Counted from the first letter of the stretch, positions 1 through 9,690 are shown. The stretch is DNA of 64,000 bases from Cellulophaga sp. 20_2_10 (GCF_023476645.1 NZ_JAMCOJ010000004.1:186001-250000); one strand, 5' to 3'. Made by a program: numbers and translations. Notes: generated by a model from the sequence alone, not told the origin.

Positions 1-3000
1 TTTCTGTTCCTATTTTGTACAACCGTATTTAGTTTCTCGTCCAACGAGGTATTTTCTCAGAACGCAAAAGTGTTTATAGAGAAAGATAAAGTAATTTCTG
101 TAGACGAGGCTTTTTCTATTATTAGGAATCAAACAAACTATACATTTCTTTATCATGAAGATTTATTTAAAGACTTTCCTTTACTATCTGTTAAAAAAGG
201 AAGTATAAAAACAGATGAATTATTAAGTGGCTTTTTTGACTTAAAAGGGTATCATTTCTCATTAACAAAAAACAATACCATAATAATAAGTCCTAAATCT
301 GGTTTTAGTCAGCAAAAAATAACAGGTAAGGTAACAGATGAGAATGGTGTGCCATTACTAGGTGTAACTATTTTAATTAAAGGAACAGCTGAAGGTGTTT
401 CTACAGATTTTGATGGTAAATATACTATAAGTGTAGCCAAAGGTAATGTTTTGGTTTTTTCATTTATAGGTTTTGACACTGTAGAAAAAGTTGTGGCTAA
501 TGAGACTGTCATGGAGGTTACATTAGAACGTAACGCTACTGAGTTAGATGAAGTTATACTAAGTACCGGCTACCAAAAAATTTCAAAAGAAAGAACTACA
601 GGTTCTTTTGATAAGGTAGATACCAAAGTGTTAGATACAAAAATATCGCAAAGCATCTTAAATAAGATAGAAGGAGAACTAACGGGTATTTTGTTTGATG
701 ATGCAGATGGTCCTGTAATTAGAGGTATAGGTTCTTTAAATGTAAGTCCAGAACCATTAATTGTTATAGATGGTTTCCCTATTTCTCAAGGTGTTAATGC
801 TATAAATTCTATTAACCCTAATGATGTAGAAAGTATTACAGTATTAAAAGATGCTGCAGCAGCTTCAATATGGGGTATTAGAGCAGCAAATGGTGTTATA
901 GTTGTAACTACTAAAAAAGGAAATAGAAATAAAAAACCAGTTATAGAGTTTTCTACAAATTATGCTATTACTCCAAAAAGTGATTTAAATGATTTAGAAT
1001 ATGCATCTACAAGTAGTTTTTTAGAGTTTGAAAAACATAGGGCAGATAATGAATGGTCATTATTACCACAAGCGCAAAACCAACCAGCATTAGGAGCAGG
1101 GATAGAAGCCTATTTAAAATTAAACGAAGGGCAAATTTCGCAATCGGAAGCAGACGCCATTATAAATAGATTAAAGGGCATAGATAGTCGCGACGAATTT
1201 CAAGATTTGTTTATGAATGACACGTACTGGTCTCAATACAACTTTGCAATTAGCGGTGGTGGAGAAAATAGTATTTATAGAAGCTCTGTGTCTTACAATA
1301 AAAATGAAAATTTAGGTTTTTATAAGAACAACGATTCTGATCAGCTTGTAGCAAATTTAAGAGGTGTGTTTAATGTTACACCAAAGCTTACCATATCTAA
1401 CGATTTTAACTTTACCTCTGGTAAAAACACAGCAAATGGTATGTCTTCAAGAAATTATGAAGAATTATACCAATACCAAAATATTTTAGATGCGAATGGC
1501 AATCAAGTAGCACAACCTCGTTCTTTAGCCCAGGATTTTAAAGAAGAAAAAGTTGCAGAAGGATACCCATATAGTTGGGATTACAATCTAATGAGCGAGT
1601 TTAATAGTAAAGATAATGAAACTAATAACACCTCTATGCGTATACAAACTGCTGTAGAGTACAAGTTATTAGATTATTTATCTATAAAAGGATCTTACCA
1701 ATATGAGTGGTTTAATTCTGAGACTAATAACCTATTTAATGAAGATACTTATTATGCTAGAGATTTAGTAAATACATTTACTAGGTCAGAAAATGGAGAA
1801 TTGATAAACCATGTACCAAAGGGTAGTTTATATAGTCTAGCCAATAATACTAGTAAATCTAGACAAGGAAGAATTCAGCTTAATTTTGATAAAAGTTTTA
1901 ATGAAGGTAAACATAGAGTAACTGCATTGGCAGGTTATGAATTAAGACAAGATAAATCTTCATCTAACAGTAACTTATTATACGGTTTTGATTCGCAATC
2001 GTTAACATCTGCATCTATAGCCTTTGGAGAAAGAGTGCCAACTACTGGTAGTGGAAATTCATCTAGAGCCCTATTAAACCCTGCTGTAGTAGGTGAGGTA
2101 GAGGATAGATATGTGTCTTACTATGCAAATGGTGCATATACCTATTTAAGCAAATATACTTTAACCGGTAGTATTAGGTTAGATGATACCAATTTATTTG
2201 GCGCAAGTAAAGAATATAAAAATAAACCTCTTTATTCTGTAGGTGGTAAGTGGAATATATTTAAGGAAGACTTTTTTAATAGTACTGTATTTAATCAGTT
2301 ATCTCTAAGAGGTACTTATGGTGTTAATGGTAATGTAGATCGTACTACAGGACCATATTTAATAGCTGGGAACTCTATAAACCCAAAGACTAATACAAAT
2401 TTTGCATATATAGCTAATGTTAAAAATGAAGAACTAAGACTAGAAAAAGTACATGTTACTAATTTGGGTTTAGATTTTGGAATATTTAATAACGTGGTTA
2501 GTGGTAGTGTAGAGTATTATAAAAAAAATAGTACAGATTTATTGTCTCCTGTTTCTTACCCATCGGTATATGGCTTTAATACGGCAACAATAAATGTTGG
2601 AGAAATGGAGAATGAGGGAGTAGATGTAAGCTTGTTTTTTAATGTAGCGCAAAAAGGAAATTTTAAATACAATACTAATTTACGTTTTAGCCATAATAAA
2701 AATACGGTAACAAAAGTAGACGTACCAGAAGAAACAGTAAATACATACTTAAGTGGCCAGCCATTGGTAGGCAATCCTTTAAGATACATTTATAGTTATA
2801 AATCTGCAGGTTTAGATATTAACGGAGATCCATTAACAACTAATGAAAATGGACAATTGGTAGATGTTAATGGTAGAATAAATGAAAATGGAACTTTAGC
2901 AGAGGCTCCAATAACTAATACAGATGCTTTAGTATATAGTGGTACAACTACTCCTAAATACTATGGTTCTTGGGTAAATAATTTCAGTTATAAAAACTTT

Positions 3001-3444
3001 TATGTAAGAACATTAGTAACTTATAAATTAGGGCACGTTTTTAGAAATAGAAACATATTAGATTATAGAAATTCAGTTCCATTTGTAACAGCTAATGTTC
3101 ATGCTGGTTTTGAAGACAGATGGCAAAACCCAGGAGATGAGAATACTACTAGCATACCAAGAGTACCAACCCTTAGAAATGAGATTTATAACTTGGGTTA
3201 CTCTTATTATGCAAACGGAGATCAATTTGTAGACTCAGCCTCTCATATTAGATTCAAAGAAATTATTGTTGGGTACAATTTAGACGCTAATATATTAGGG
3301 AATACGGGTATAGATGCTTGTAGAGTTAGTTTACAAGCTCGTAATATTGGTTTAATAAACTTTAATAAATGGGATATGGATCCAGAGAGTTTATACTTAC
3401 CACAACAACCAACTTTTACTTTAAATTTTGCAATTAATTTTTAA
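1..3444 (+). CDS. SusC/RagA-family TonB-dependent outer membrane receptor with STN domain (5' end outside window)
   Basis: TonB-dependent outer-membrane transporter that works with the SusD-like lipoprotein encoded next to it. The reading frame is open from base 1, so the gene begins before the window; the in-frame GTG at 70 lies after the signal-peptide core (FLFLFCTTVFSF...) and is not the start. Visible domains, numbered from the window edge: signal peptide remnant 1-20, STN secretin/TonB short N-terminal domain about 24-98, carboxypeptidase-D-like beta-sandwich about 105-175 (GKVTDENGVPLLGVTI), plug about 185-305 with the SusC hallmark VLKDAAAASIWGIRAANG, then a 22-strand-type barrel ending in a terminal Phe. 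An STN domain usually means signalling through a FecR-type anti-sigma factor, which would lie upstream, out of sight. The substrate is unknown; no carbohydrate-active enzyme is linked to it here. Confidence 0.95.
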   Translation, partial: FLFLFCTTVFSFSSNEVFSQNAKVFIEKDKVISVDEAFSIIRNQTNYTFLYHEDLFKDFPLLSVKKGSIKTDELLSGFFDLKGYHFSLTKNNTIIISPKSGFSQQKITGKVTDENGVPLLGVTILIKGTAEGVSTDFDGKYTISVAKGNVLVFSFIGFDTVEKVVANETVMEVTLERNATELDEVILSTGYQKISKERTTGSFDKVDTKVLDTKISQSILNKIEGELTGILFDDADGPVIRGIGSLNVSPEPLIVIDGFPISQGVNAINSINPNDVESITVLKDAAAASIWGIRAANGVIVVTTKKGNRNKKPVIEFSTNYAITPKSDLNDLEYASTSSFLEFEKHRADNEWSLLPQAQNQPALGAGIEAYLKLNEGQISQSEADAIINRLKGIDSRDEFQDLFMNDTYWSQYNFAISGGGENSIYRSSVSYNKNENLGFYKNNDSDQLVANLRGVFNVTPKLTISNDFNFTSGKNTANGMSSRNYEELYQYQNILDANGNQVAQPRSLAQDFKEEKVAEGYPYSWDYNLMSEFNSKDNETNNTSMRIQTAVEYKLLDYLSIKGSYQYEWFNSETNNLFNEDTYYARDLVNTFTRSENGELINHVPKGSLYSLANNTSKSRQGRIQLNFDKSFNEGKHRVTALAGYELRQDKSSSNSNLLYGFDSQSLTSASIAFGERVPTTGSGNSSRALLNPAVVGEVEDRYVSYYANGAYTYLSKYTLTGSIRLDDTNLFGASKEYKNKPLYSVGGKWNIFKEDFFNSTVFNQLSLRGTYGVNGNVDRTTGPYLIAGNSINPKTNTNFAYIANVKNEELRLEKVHVTNLGLDFGIFNNVVSGSVEYYKKNSTDLLSPVSYPSVYGFNTATINVGEMENEGVDVSLFFNVAQKGNFKYNTNLRFSHNKNTVTKVDVPEETVNTYLSGQPLVGNPLRYIYSYKSAGLDINGDPLTTNENGQLVDVNGRINENGTLAEAPITNTDALVYSGTTTPKYYGSWVNNFSYKNFYVRTLVTYKLGHVFRNRNILDYRNSVPFVTANVHAGFEDRWQNPGDENTTSIPRVPTLRNEIYNLGYSYYANGDQFVDSASHIRFKEIIVGYNLDANILGNTGIDACRVSLQARNIGLINFNKWDMDPESLYLPQQPTFTLNFAINF

Positions 3445-3456
3445 AATACAGTATAT

Positions 3457-4863
3457 ATGAAACTAAAATATTCAGTATTAATACTTGTATTGGTATTAAT
3501 AACAGCTTGTAATAAAGAAGAGTGGCTAGATATTAAGCCAAAAGGAAAAATTATACCTACTAATGTTAGTGACTATAGGTTACTACTAGATCAGGTGGAT
3601 GGTAGTGGATCTGGATTTCCTAAAATATCTCCAGGTTTTGGAGAAACTTATGCAAACACAGATTACATGTCAGACGATTTTACAATTAATGACAATACAT
3701 CTTCAAAATTTGGAGCAGAAACTATTAGAGCTTATACTTGGGATGATGATTTGTATCAACCCAATGATGAAGATAGTGATTGGGCTAGGTTATATGGACA
3801 AATATACCCAACAAACATAGTTGTAGAAGAAATTATGGATGCAGAAAACGGATCTGACCAAGAGAAGTTCCAGATTTTAGCAGAAGCAAAAGTACAAAGG
3901 GCTTATAGCTATTTTGCTTTGGTAAACTTATATGGGTTACATTATAGTGCAGATGCGGCTTCTAATCCAGGTGTCCCTTTGCGTTTAGATTCTAATTTAA
4001 TTGGAGCAGATTTAAGTAGACAATCTGTTGGTGATATCTATAATTTAATAATAACGGATTTAGAAGAGTCTATTCCTAATTTACCAGAAATACCAGAATC
4101 TAATAACCATAAACATAGACCATCTAAGTCTAGTGCTTATGCATTTTTAGCAAGGGTATATTTATACATGGCAGATTATGATAAAGCCTTAGATGCAGCA
4201 AATAGTTCATTAGCGATTTACAATACCATAAATAATTATAATGATTATGGTTTTTATTTTGATGTGCTTTTGTTAGATCAACAGCAAGATGACAAACAGT
4301 TATTGTGGGCAAAAAAATCTCCTGATACATATAGTTTATTAGTCGCTAGTGATGAGTTGTTTTCTATGTATGGAGATGATGATCTTCGTAAAAAAATGTT
4401 TTCGCCAATATCCTTTTTGTTTGGTATACCGCATGATGGTAATGCTTTAGGTTATCCGTATTTTAACTATGCTAGAGCTGCAGGCTTTTCTGTGCCAGAA
4501 GTATTATTAACCAGAGCAGAGTGTAATGCGCGTTTAAATAATTTAGATTTAGCGCTTGCGGATGTAAACTTAATTAGAGAAAACAGATTTAAAACAGGTA
4601 CATATGCTCCTTTAGTAAGTACAGATAAAGATGAAGTTTTACAAATAGTAAAGGATGAAAGAAGAATAGAATTACCAGGAAATGGACTTCGATTTTTTGA
4701 CTTAAAACGTTACAATGAGTTTGATAATGCTAATATTACGCTTACTAGAAACCTAAACGGGCAAACATATTCTCTACAAGCAAATGGTAACAATTGGGCA
4801 TTGCCAATAGCTCAAAAATATATAAACGGCACACCAGCTTTAGGTAACAACATAAGAGATTAA
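3457..4863 (+). CDS. RagB/SusD-family nutrient-binding outer membrane lipoprotein
   Basis: Surface lipoprotein that forms the lid of the SusC transporter and binds the incoming nutrient. The 468-residue product starts with a lipoprotein signal peptide with the lipobox ITAC (Cys18) followed by KEEWLDIKPKGK, the usual SusD N-terminus. It shows the SusD helical TPR core (YPTNIVVEEI, AEAKVQRAYSYFALVNLYG, SAYAFLARVYLYMADYDKAL) and the C-terminal ERRIEL...GLRFFDLKRY motif that is typical of the family. It begins 12 bases after the SusC stop codon, so the two are co-transcribed. SusD proteins vary greatly in ligand and nothing in the sequence identifies a sugar or peptide substrate. Confidence 0.95.
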   Translation: MKLKYSVLILVLVLITACNKEEWLDIKPKGKIIPTNVSDYRLLLDQVDGSGSGFPKISPGFGETYANTDYMSDDFTINDNTSSKFGAETIRAYTWDDDLYQPNDEDSDWARLYGQIYPTNIVVEEIMDAENGSDQEKFQILAEAKVQRAYSYFALVNLYGLHYSADAASNPGVPLRLDSNLIGADLSRQSVGDIYNLIITDLEESIPNLPEIPESNNHKHRPSKSSAYAFLARVYLYMADYDKALDAANSSLAIYNTINNYNDYGFYFDVLLLDQQQDDKQLLWAKKSPDTYSLLVASDELFSMYGDDDLRKKMFSPISFLFGIPHDGNALGYPYFNYARAAGFSVPEVLLTRAECNARLNNLDLALADVNLIRENRFKTGTYAPLVSTDKDEVLQIVKDERRIELPGNGLRFFDLKRYNEFDNANITLTRNLNGQTYSLQANGNNWALPIAQKYINGTPALGNNIRD

Positions 4864-4907
4864 CTAGTCTCTACTATTTTTTAAACTAAATAGAATAAAT
4901 CATAAGA

Positions 4908-5990
4908 ATGAAAATAAAAGTAATAGCACTATTGTTGTCTGTATTTTTTTACAGCTGTGGCAATAGTCAACCATCAGAAAAGGCAAGTAGTACTCAGCAA
5001 TGTGTTATTACTTTAAATACAGGAGATGCAAAAGAAGGTAAAGTAACAATTTATCCATATCAAAAAGTCAACTCAAGAGAAGAAGCAGAAAAGTTAACAA
5101 TTAAAAAAGAAATAAATTCATCAATCACAACTATTGTGTTAGATGACGCCAAGGTGTTACGTAAATTACATATTTCTTTAGATGGTAAATACTTCAGTAA
5201 AGAAATATTTACCGGTTCTGGCGCTATAAGTATAGTTTTAAAAGATGGTGAACTAATTGTAAAAGAGAATCCTTATCAAAAAGAATTTTCAAATTTAGAC
5301 AAGGAATTGGGCTATCAAAGAATGTCTAAGTTACAATACCAGAAAGATGTATCTAAAGAAGATTCTATTTTTAAAGTAAACTACGCATCTAATTTATTAA
5401 ATGCTATAGCTAAGTACCCAAAGAGTTATGTTTTAACGGCTTTAGTAGAAAAGCAATTTTGGGGAGCAGAATCAAATATTTTGAAAAAAATTAAAAAGGG
5501 ATTTTCTCCAGAAGTTAAAGACTCTTATTATTTACAAGCATTAAACGCAAGACTTAATGCAGAGCTAGCTACTGCTGTAGGTGCAACAGCGCCAATGTTT
5601 ACATTGCCGCTTACAGAGACAAATGAAGAATTTAAAATAACAGATTTAAAAGGTAAATATATTATCATCGATTTTTGGGCATCTTGGTGTGGTCCTTGTC
5701 GTAAAGAAATTCCAAATTTAAAAAATGTATATAAGACGTTTAAAGATCAGAATTTAGAAGTTATCAGCATATCTACAGATTCAGATAAAAAGGCTTGGGA
5801 GAATGCGGTAACAGAAGAAAAAATGCCTTGGTTGCAATTATTGGATACTAAAAAAGTGTCAGATAGTTTTAACGTAACGGCAATTCCACATTTGGTAATT
5901 TTAAGTCCAGAGGGAGTTATTTTATCTAAAGGTTTTTTTCCTGAAGAAAAAATATGGAATGAGTTAGAAAAATTAGGATTTAAAAAATAA
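4908..5990 (+). CDS. TlpA-like thioredoxin-fold lipoprotein (first of two)
   Basis: Predicted periplasm-facing thiol-disulfide oxidoreductase. Lipoprotein signal peptide with Cys17 (FFYSC). Residues about 30-115 form a beta-rich N-terminal region like the DUF4369-type domain often found ahead of Bacteroidota TlpA domains. A helical linker follows, then an AhpC/TSA-thioredoxin domain about 225-355 with the active site W260-C-G-P-C264 and the cis-proline loop TAIPHL. It lies 44 bases after the SusD gene and 9 bases before a second gene of the same architecture, so all four belong to one unit. The redox partner is unknown. Related proteins reduce cytochrome c apoproteins or periplasmic disulfides, but no cytochrome maturation gene is visible here. 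Confidence 0.9.
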   Translation: MKIKVIALLLSVFFYSCGNSQPSEKASSTQQCVITLNTGDAKEGKVTIYPYQKVNSREEAEKLTIKKEINSSITTIVLDDAKVLRKLHISLDGKYFSKEIFTGSGAISIVLKDGELIVKENPYQKEFSNLDKELGYQRMSKLQYQKDVSKEDSIFKVNYASNLLNAIAKYPKSYVLTALVEKQFWGAESNILKKIKKGFSPEVKDSYYLQALNARLNAELATAVGATAPMFTLPLTETNEEFKITDLKGKYIIIDFWASWCGPCRKEIPNLKNVYKTFKDQNLEVISISTDSDKKAWENAVTEEKMPWLQLLDTKKVSDSFNVTAIPHLVILSPEGVILSKGFFPEEKIWNELEKLGFKK

Positions 5991-5999
5991 AATTTCAGA

Positions 6000-7382
6000 A
6001 TGAATAAAATAATATTAGCAATTAGTGCTCTTGTTTTATTTGCTTCATGCGAAGAAAAAAAAGAGAAAACTGTAGACTATGCAGTTGTATATGGTAAAGT
6101 AAAAAATGTTAAATCTAAAGAACTTCAATTAAATAAAGCATACCAAACAATAAAAACAATAAAAATTAACGAAGATGGGTCTTTTGTAGATACACTTAGG
6201 TTAGATACAGGAGGGTATAGTATAGGTGTTAAAGGTAATCTTACTCCAATTTATTTGTTTCCTGGAGCTAATTTATCCCTAAGTTTTGATGAGGGTATAG
6301 AAGATAAAGCTATTTCTATTGTTGGTAAGGGAGCTTTAGAGAGTAATTTCTTGAACTTAAAAACAAAGGAAAGTCTTAATTTTTATGGGGAAGAAGGAAT
6401 AAAGTTTTATGCTTTAGCAGAAGACGCTTATAAAAGTAAACTTGTCAATTATAAAGAAAGTTTAATTAATAAGTTAAACGAAAATCCAGATTTTAATAAG
6501 GACTTTGTAGAATTAGAAAAAAGAGATTTAAACTATTATTATATAGATATGCTTTTAAAGCATCAAGAAATGTATAGGTATTTTGGAAAAGATTCTCTCT
6601 ATACTGTTTCTGATAGCTTTTTGGAGGACACAAAAAATATATCATATGATGTAGAGGAAGATTTTAAATACTCAAAAACATATAATGGTTTAGTAAGTGG
6701 GCATTACCAAGAGTTAGCAAAAAAAGCAGAAAAAGAAAAAGGTGTAGATTATAACATCGCTTATGTTAATGCCTTAGGAACTAATAAAAATGATTTTATT
6801 AGAAATTCTCTTTTAATAGCTGCTGCATCTGGCACTATAACATATGTTACTGACAGGACTGCATATTATAATGACTTTATGAAATTTTCTACAAATGAAG
6901 AAGATAAAAAAACAATTACAAGTTTGTATAAAGAGTTACAACTTACAGCTCCAGGAAATGTTTCCCCATTATTTGTAAATTATGAAAATCATAAAGGAGG
7001 AACAACTTCTTTAGAAGATTTTAAAGGCAAATATGTATATATAGATGTATGGGCTACCTGGTGTGGACCTTGTTTGTACGAGGTTCCTTTTTTACAAAAA
7101 GTAGAAAAGCAATATCACGGTAAAAACATAGAGTTTGTAAGTATTTCTGTAGACGCAGACAGAGACCATGATAAATGGAAACAAATGGTGATTGATAAAG
7201 CTATGGGAGGCATACAATTATTTGCAGATAAGTCTTTTGATTCAGATTTTACTAAGGCGTATGTTATAAAAGCTATTCCTAAGTTTATTTTAATAGACCC
7301 AACAGGAAAAATTGTGAAAGCCAATGCTCCAAGACCATCAGAAAAAGAGTTGATAGATTTATTAAATGAGTTAGGGGTATAA
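6000..7382 (+). CDS. TlpA-like thioredoxin-fold lipoprotein (second of two)
   Basis: A second predicted membrane-anchored thiol-disulfide oxidoreductase, longer (460 residues) than its neighbour. Lipobox LFASC with Cys17. Residues 25-110 are beta-rich and contain VYGKVKN and DGSFVDTLRLDTG, in the style of DUF4369. A charged helical middle (about 120-310) precedes the TlpA/thioredoxin domain (about 318-455) with W354-C-G-P-C358 and the cis-proline motif KAIPKF. The two paralogues differ enough that this is an old duplication rather than a recent repeat. It is the last gene of the SusC-SusD-TlpA-TlpA unit and is followed by a strong terminator. Confidence 0.9.
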   Translation: MNKIILAISALVLFASCEEKKEKTVDYAVVYGKVKNVKSKELQLNKAYQTIKTIKINEDGSFVDTLRLDTGGYSIGVKGNLTPIYLFPGANLSLSFDEGIEDKAISIVGKGALESNFLNLKTKESLNFYGEEGIKFYALAEDAYKSKLVNYKESLINKLNENPDFNKDFVELEKRDLNYYYIDMLLKHQEMYRYFGKDSLYTVSDSFLEDTKNISYDVEEDFKYSKTYNGLVSGHYQELAKKAEKEKGVDYNIAYVNALGTNKNDFIRNSLLIAAASGTITYVTDRTAYYNDFMKFSTNEEDKKTITSLYKELQLTAPGNVSPLFVNYENHKGGTTSLEDFKGKYVYIDVWATWCGPCLYEVPFLQKVEKQYHGKNIEFVSISVDADRDHDKWKQMVIDKAMGGIQLFADKSFDSDFTKAYVIKAIPKFILIDPTGKIVKANAPRPSEKELIDLLNELGV

Positions 7383-7402
7383 GCACACCTAAAATAAAAT
7401 TT

Positions 7403-7440
7403 AAAAACGCCTGTAGAAAATAGTTTCTTCAGGCGTTTTT
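7403..7440. terminator. Bidirectional intrinsic terminator
   Basis: Inverted repeat AAAAACGCCTG / CAGGCGTTTTT with a further inner stem (GAAA/TTTC). It lies between the convergent SusCD-TlpA unit and the exodeoxyribonuclease III gene, with a T-run on the plus strand and an A-run on the other side, so it can serve both. Confidence 0.85.
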
Positions 7441-7459
7441 TATATTAAAAACCTCTTTA

Positions 7460-8224
7460 TTAAAAGTCAATTTTTAAACCAATAGGGCAGTGGTCAGATC
7501 CCATAATATCACTAAAAATAGTTACTTCTTTTATTTTATCTTCAATAGATTTACTAACTAAAAAATAATCTATACGCCAACCCGTATTTCGTTCTCTAGA
7601 TTTAAAACGGTAACTCCAAAATGTATAGGCAACTTCATCTGGGTGTAGTAGTCTAAAAGAATCTACAAATCCGTCAGCAATAAAATTATCCATACCATCT
7701 ATTTCGGTTTGCGTATAGCCAGCAGTTTTATTGTAGTTGCTTTTATCGTTCTTTAAATCTATAGCTGTGTGGGCCACGTTAAAATCGCCACAGGCAATAA
7801 CAGGTTTTTTCTTTTCTAGCTCCTTTAAATAGCTTAAGAAGTCTTTATCCCATTGTTTTCTGTACGCTAACCTATCTAATTTTTGTCCAGAATTAGGAAC
7901 GTAAACATTTACCAAATAAAAGTTCTCATACTCGGTGCAGAGTACTCTGCCTTCTGTATCGTGTTCTTCTATGCCAATATCTGCTTTGGTAGTAATTGGT
8001 TTATTGCTACTTAATGTAGCAGTACCAGAATACCCTTTTTTATCTGCGGAGTTAGAGGCTAAATTAAAATTATCTAAAGGAGCAAGTGCTTTGGTTACTT
8101 CATTGTCTTGTGCTTTAGTTTCTTGCAAGCAAAGAATATCTGGATTCATAGATTTTACAGATTCAAAAAACTCCTTTTTTACAATAGCGCGTACACCATT
8201 TACATTCCAAGATACTATATGCAT
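7460..8224 (-). CDS. xth: Exodeoxyribonuclease III (AP endonuclease)
   Basis: Base-excision-repair nuclease that cuts at abasic sites and removes 3'-blocking groups. The 254-residue length is normal for the family. Visible EEP-fold motifs run in order: SWNVNGVRA near the N-terminus, LQETKAQ (metal-binding Glu), NVYVPNSGQ, CGDFNVAHTAIDL (catalytic Asp-Asn), IDYFLVS and the C-terminal SDHCPIGL with the catalytic Asp-His. It is transcribed alone, converging on the TlpA gene across the shared terminator. Bacteria can carry two homologues (ExoA and XthA types) and I cannot say which this is. Confidence 0.93.
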   Translation of the reverse strand: MHIVSWNVNGVRAIVKKEFFESVKSMNPDILCLQETKAQDNEVTKALAPLDNFNLASNSADKKGYSGTATLSSNKPITTKADIGIEEHDTEGRVLCTEYENFYLVNVYVPNSGQKLDRLAYRKQWDKDFLSYLKELEKKKPVIACGDFNVAHTAIDLKNDKSNYNKTAGYTQTEIDGMDNFIADGFVDSFRLLHPDEVAYTFWSYRFKSRERNTGWRIDYFLVSKSIEDKIKEVTIFSDIMGSDHCPIGLKIDF

Positions 8225-8378
8225 TAGTTTTACTTTATGGGTTAAAATAGAATATTATAATTCTAGGATGAAATTAAAAAATTGAATTGGTTTTACCTTA
8301 AATATAAGATTATTTTAAGAGATTTTATTTTTAAAATGAAACAACAAGTGCTTAATATTGTACGTATAAAAGTTGATT

Positions 8379-9329
8379 ATGAAGATTGATAAGTTTGTAC
8401 TGTTTATAATTGGTGTAATTATTTTCTCGTACTTTTTTCCGCAATGGGGGTCAAAGGAAATTATAAATACAATTAGTAGTGTTGGTATCTCATTAATTTT
8501 CTTTTTCTATGGATTAAAATTGAGTCCGTCTAAGTTAAAAGCCGGATTAAAAAACTGGAAACTACACATAGTAGTACAAGCATCTACCTTTATATTATTT
8601 CCGCTGTTGGTTTTATTGGTTAGACCATTTTTACAAAACCAAGAGCAAGAGACTATTTGGCTAGCTTTCTTTTTTTTAGCAGCCTTACCATCTACGGTGT
8701 CTTCCTCGGTAGTTATGGTGTCCATAGCAAAAGGAAATATGCCTGCGGCTATTTTTAATGCAAGTATCTCTGGTATAATTGGTATTTTACTTACACCCTT
8801 ATGGATGGGTTTATTTGTAACCAACGACCAAGCTAGCTTTAATTTTATAGATATTTACACCAAGTTAATTGTACAAATAATAGTACCAGTAGTAATTGGT
8901 TTAGTGCTACAGCGCTACTTAGGTACATTTGCACAAAAACATAGTAGTAAAATTACGTTGTTTGATAAATCCATCATCTTACTTATAATATACAAAAGTT
9001 TTGCATCGTCTTTTACAGACCATATATTTAGTACTGTTTCTGTATTAGATTTGGTATTTCTTTTAGTTGGTGTATTAGTCCTTTTTACTATTACTTATTT
9101 TAGTATAGGATTTATTGCTAAAAAATTAAAGTTTACTATAGAAGATCAAATAACAGCGCAATTTTGCGGCACAAAAAAATCTTTAGTACACGGTACTGTT
9201 TTTTCTAAAATTATATTTGGCAATATGGCAACTATTGGAATTGTGTTGTTGCCTATTATGCTTTTTCACGCAACACAAATTTTAATAATAAGTGTAATAG
9301 CAAGTAAATTTGCTCAAAGGAAGGTATAA
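8379..9329 (+). CDS. Bile acid:sodium symporter-like (SBF-like) membrane transporter
   Basis: Integral membrane carrier of the BART superfamily (SBF-like type), 316 residues with about nine or ten hydrophobic segments. Visible family features are FFYGLKLSPSKLKAG in helix 2, AALPSTVSSSVVMVSIAKGN, which matches the substrate/Na+-site crossover region, and CGTKKSLVHGTVFSKIIFG near the C-terminus. I place the start at the ATG at 8379 (MKIDKFVLF); a TTG at 8373 adds only two residues and is less likely. The gene stands alone between two minus-strand genes. The transported organic anion cannot be deduced; bile acids are unlikely in such an organism. Confidence 0.85.
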   Translation: MKIDKFVLFIIGVIIFSYFFPQWGSKEIINTISSVGISLIFFFYGLKLSPSKLKAGLKNWKLHIVVQASTFILFPLLVLLVRPFLQNQEQETIWLAFFFLAALPSTVSSSVVMVSIAKGNMPAAIFNASISGIIGILLTPLWMGLFVTNDQASFNFIDIYTKLIVQIIVPVVIGLVLQRYLGTFAQKHSSKITLFDKSIILLIIYKSFASSFTDHIFSTVSVLDLVFLLVGVLVLFTITYFSIGFIAKKLKFTIEDQITAQFCGTKKSLVHGTVFSKIIFGNMATIGIVLLPIMLFHATQILIISVIASKFAQRKV

Positions 9330-9356
9330 AAAAACCTAGCGCATTATGGCTAGGTT
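9328..9356 (-). terminator. Intrinsic terminator of the phhB gene
   Basis: Stem AACCTAGC / GCTAGGTT with an 8-base loop, followed on the minus strand by seven U (the A-run 9328-9334). It lies between the convergent transporter and dehydratase genes and may also slow plus-strand transcription, although the T-run on that side is weak. Confidence 0.75.
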
Positions 9357-9372
9357 CTATTACTTTTATAAG

Positions 9373-9660
9373 CTACTCGCTGTCTATTATTTCTTCAATA
9401 GTTTTGGCTAGTACAAAGTCTTTTTCTGTAACGCCATTTGCATCGTGCGTGCTTAAGCGTATGGTTAAAGTATTGTATACGTTACTCCAATCTGGATGAT
9501 GATTTTGTATTTCACATTCAAAAGCAATACGCGTCATTACACAGAATGTTTCTTTAAAGTTTTTAAATTCAAATGTAGTTTCTAAAGCACCATCAGTATA
9601 ATCCCAACCGTCTAAATTATTTAATTTACTAGTGACTTCTTCAGTTGTATATTTTTGCAT
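9373..9660 (-). CDS. phhB: 4a-hydroxytetrahydrobiopterin dehydratase (pterin-4-alpha-carbinolamine dehydratase)
   Basis: Small enzyme (95 residues, the usual length) that dehydrates the carbinolamine formed by aromatic amino acid hydroxylases and so recycles tetrahydropterin. The signature is complete: the NHHPDW motif at residues 53-58 with both catalytic His, the following NVYNTLTIRLSTHD containing His72, and TEKDFVLA at the C-terminus. No aromatic amino acid hydroxylase is visible in the window, so its partner must be elsewhere. It has its own promoter-like element and terminator. Confidence 0.93.
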   Translation of the reverse strand: MQKYTTEEVTSKLNNLDGWDYTDGALETTFEFKNFKETFCVMTRIAFECEIQNHHPDWSNVYNTLTIRLSTHDANGVTEKDFVLAKTIEEIIDSE

Positions 9661-9682
9661 TTTTATAAAATTTAGTGTGTTA

Positions 9683-9690
9683 CAAAGTTA
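9683..9690 (-). promoter_or_regulatory. Bacteroidota -7 promoter element upstream of phhB
   Basis: On the minus strand this reads TAACTTTG, an exact match to TAnnTTTG, about 22 bases before the phhB start. No good TTG/-33 element is present at the expected distance, so the call is moderate. Confidence 0.45.

Noticed and set aside
70-72. GTG as start codon of the SusC-type receptor
   Set aside because: The frame is open back to base 1 and encodes the hydrophobic core of a signal peptide before this codon; the true start lies outside the window.
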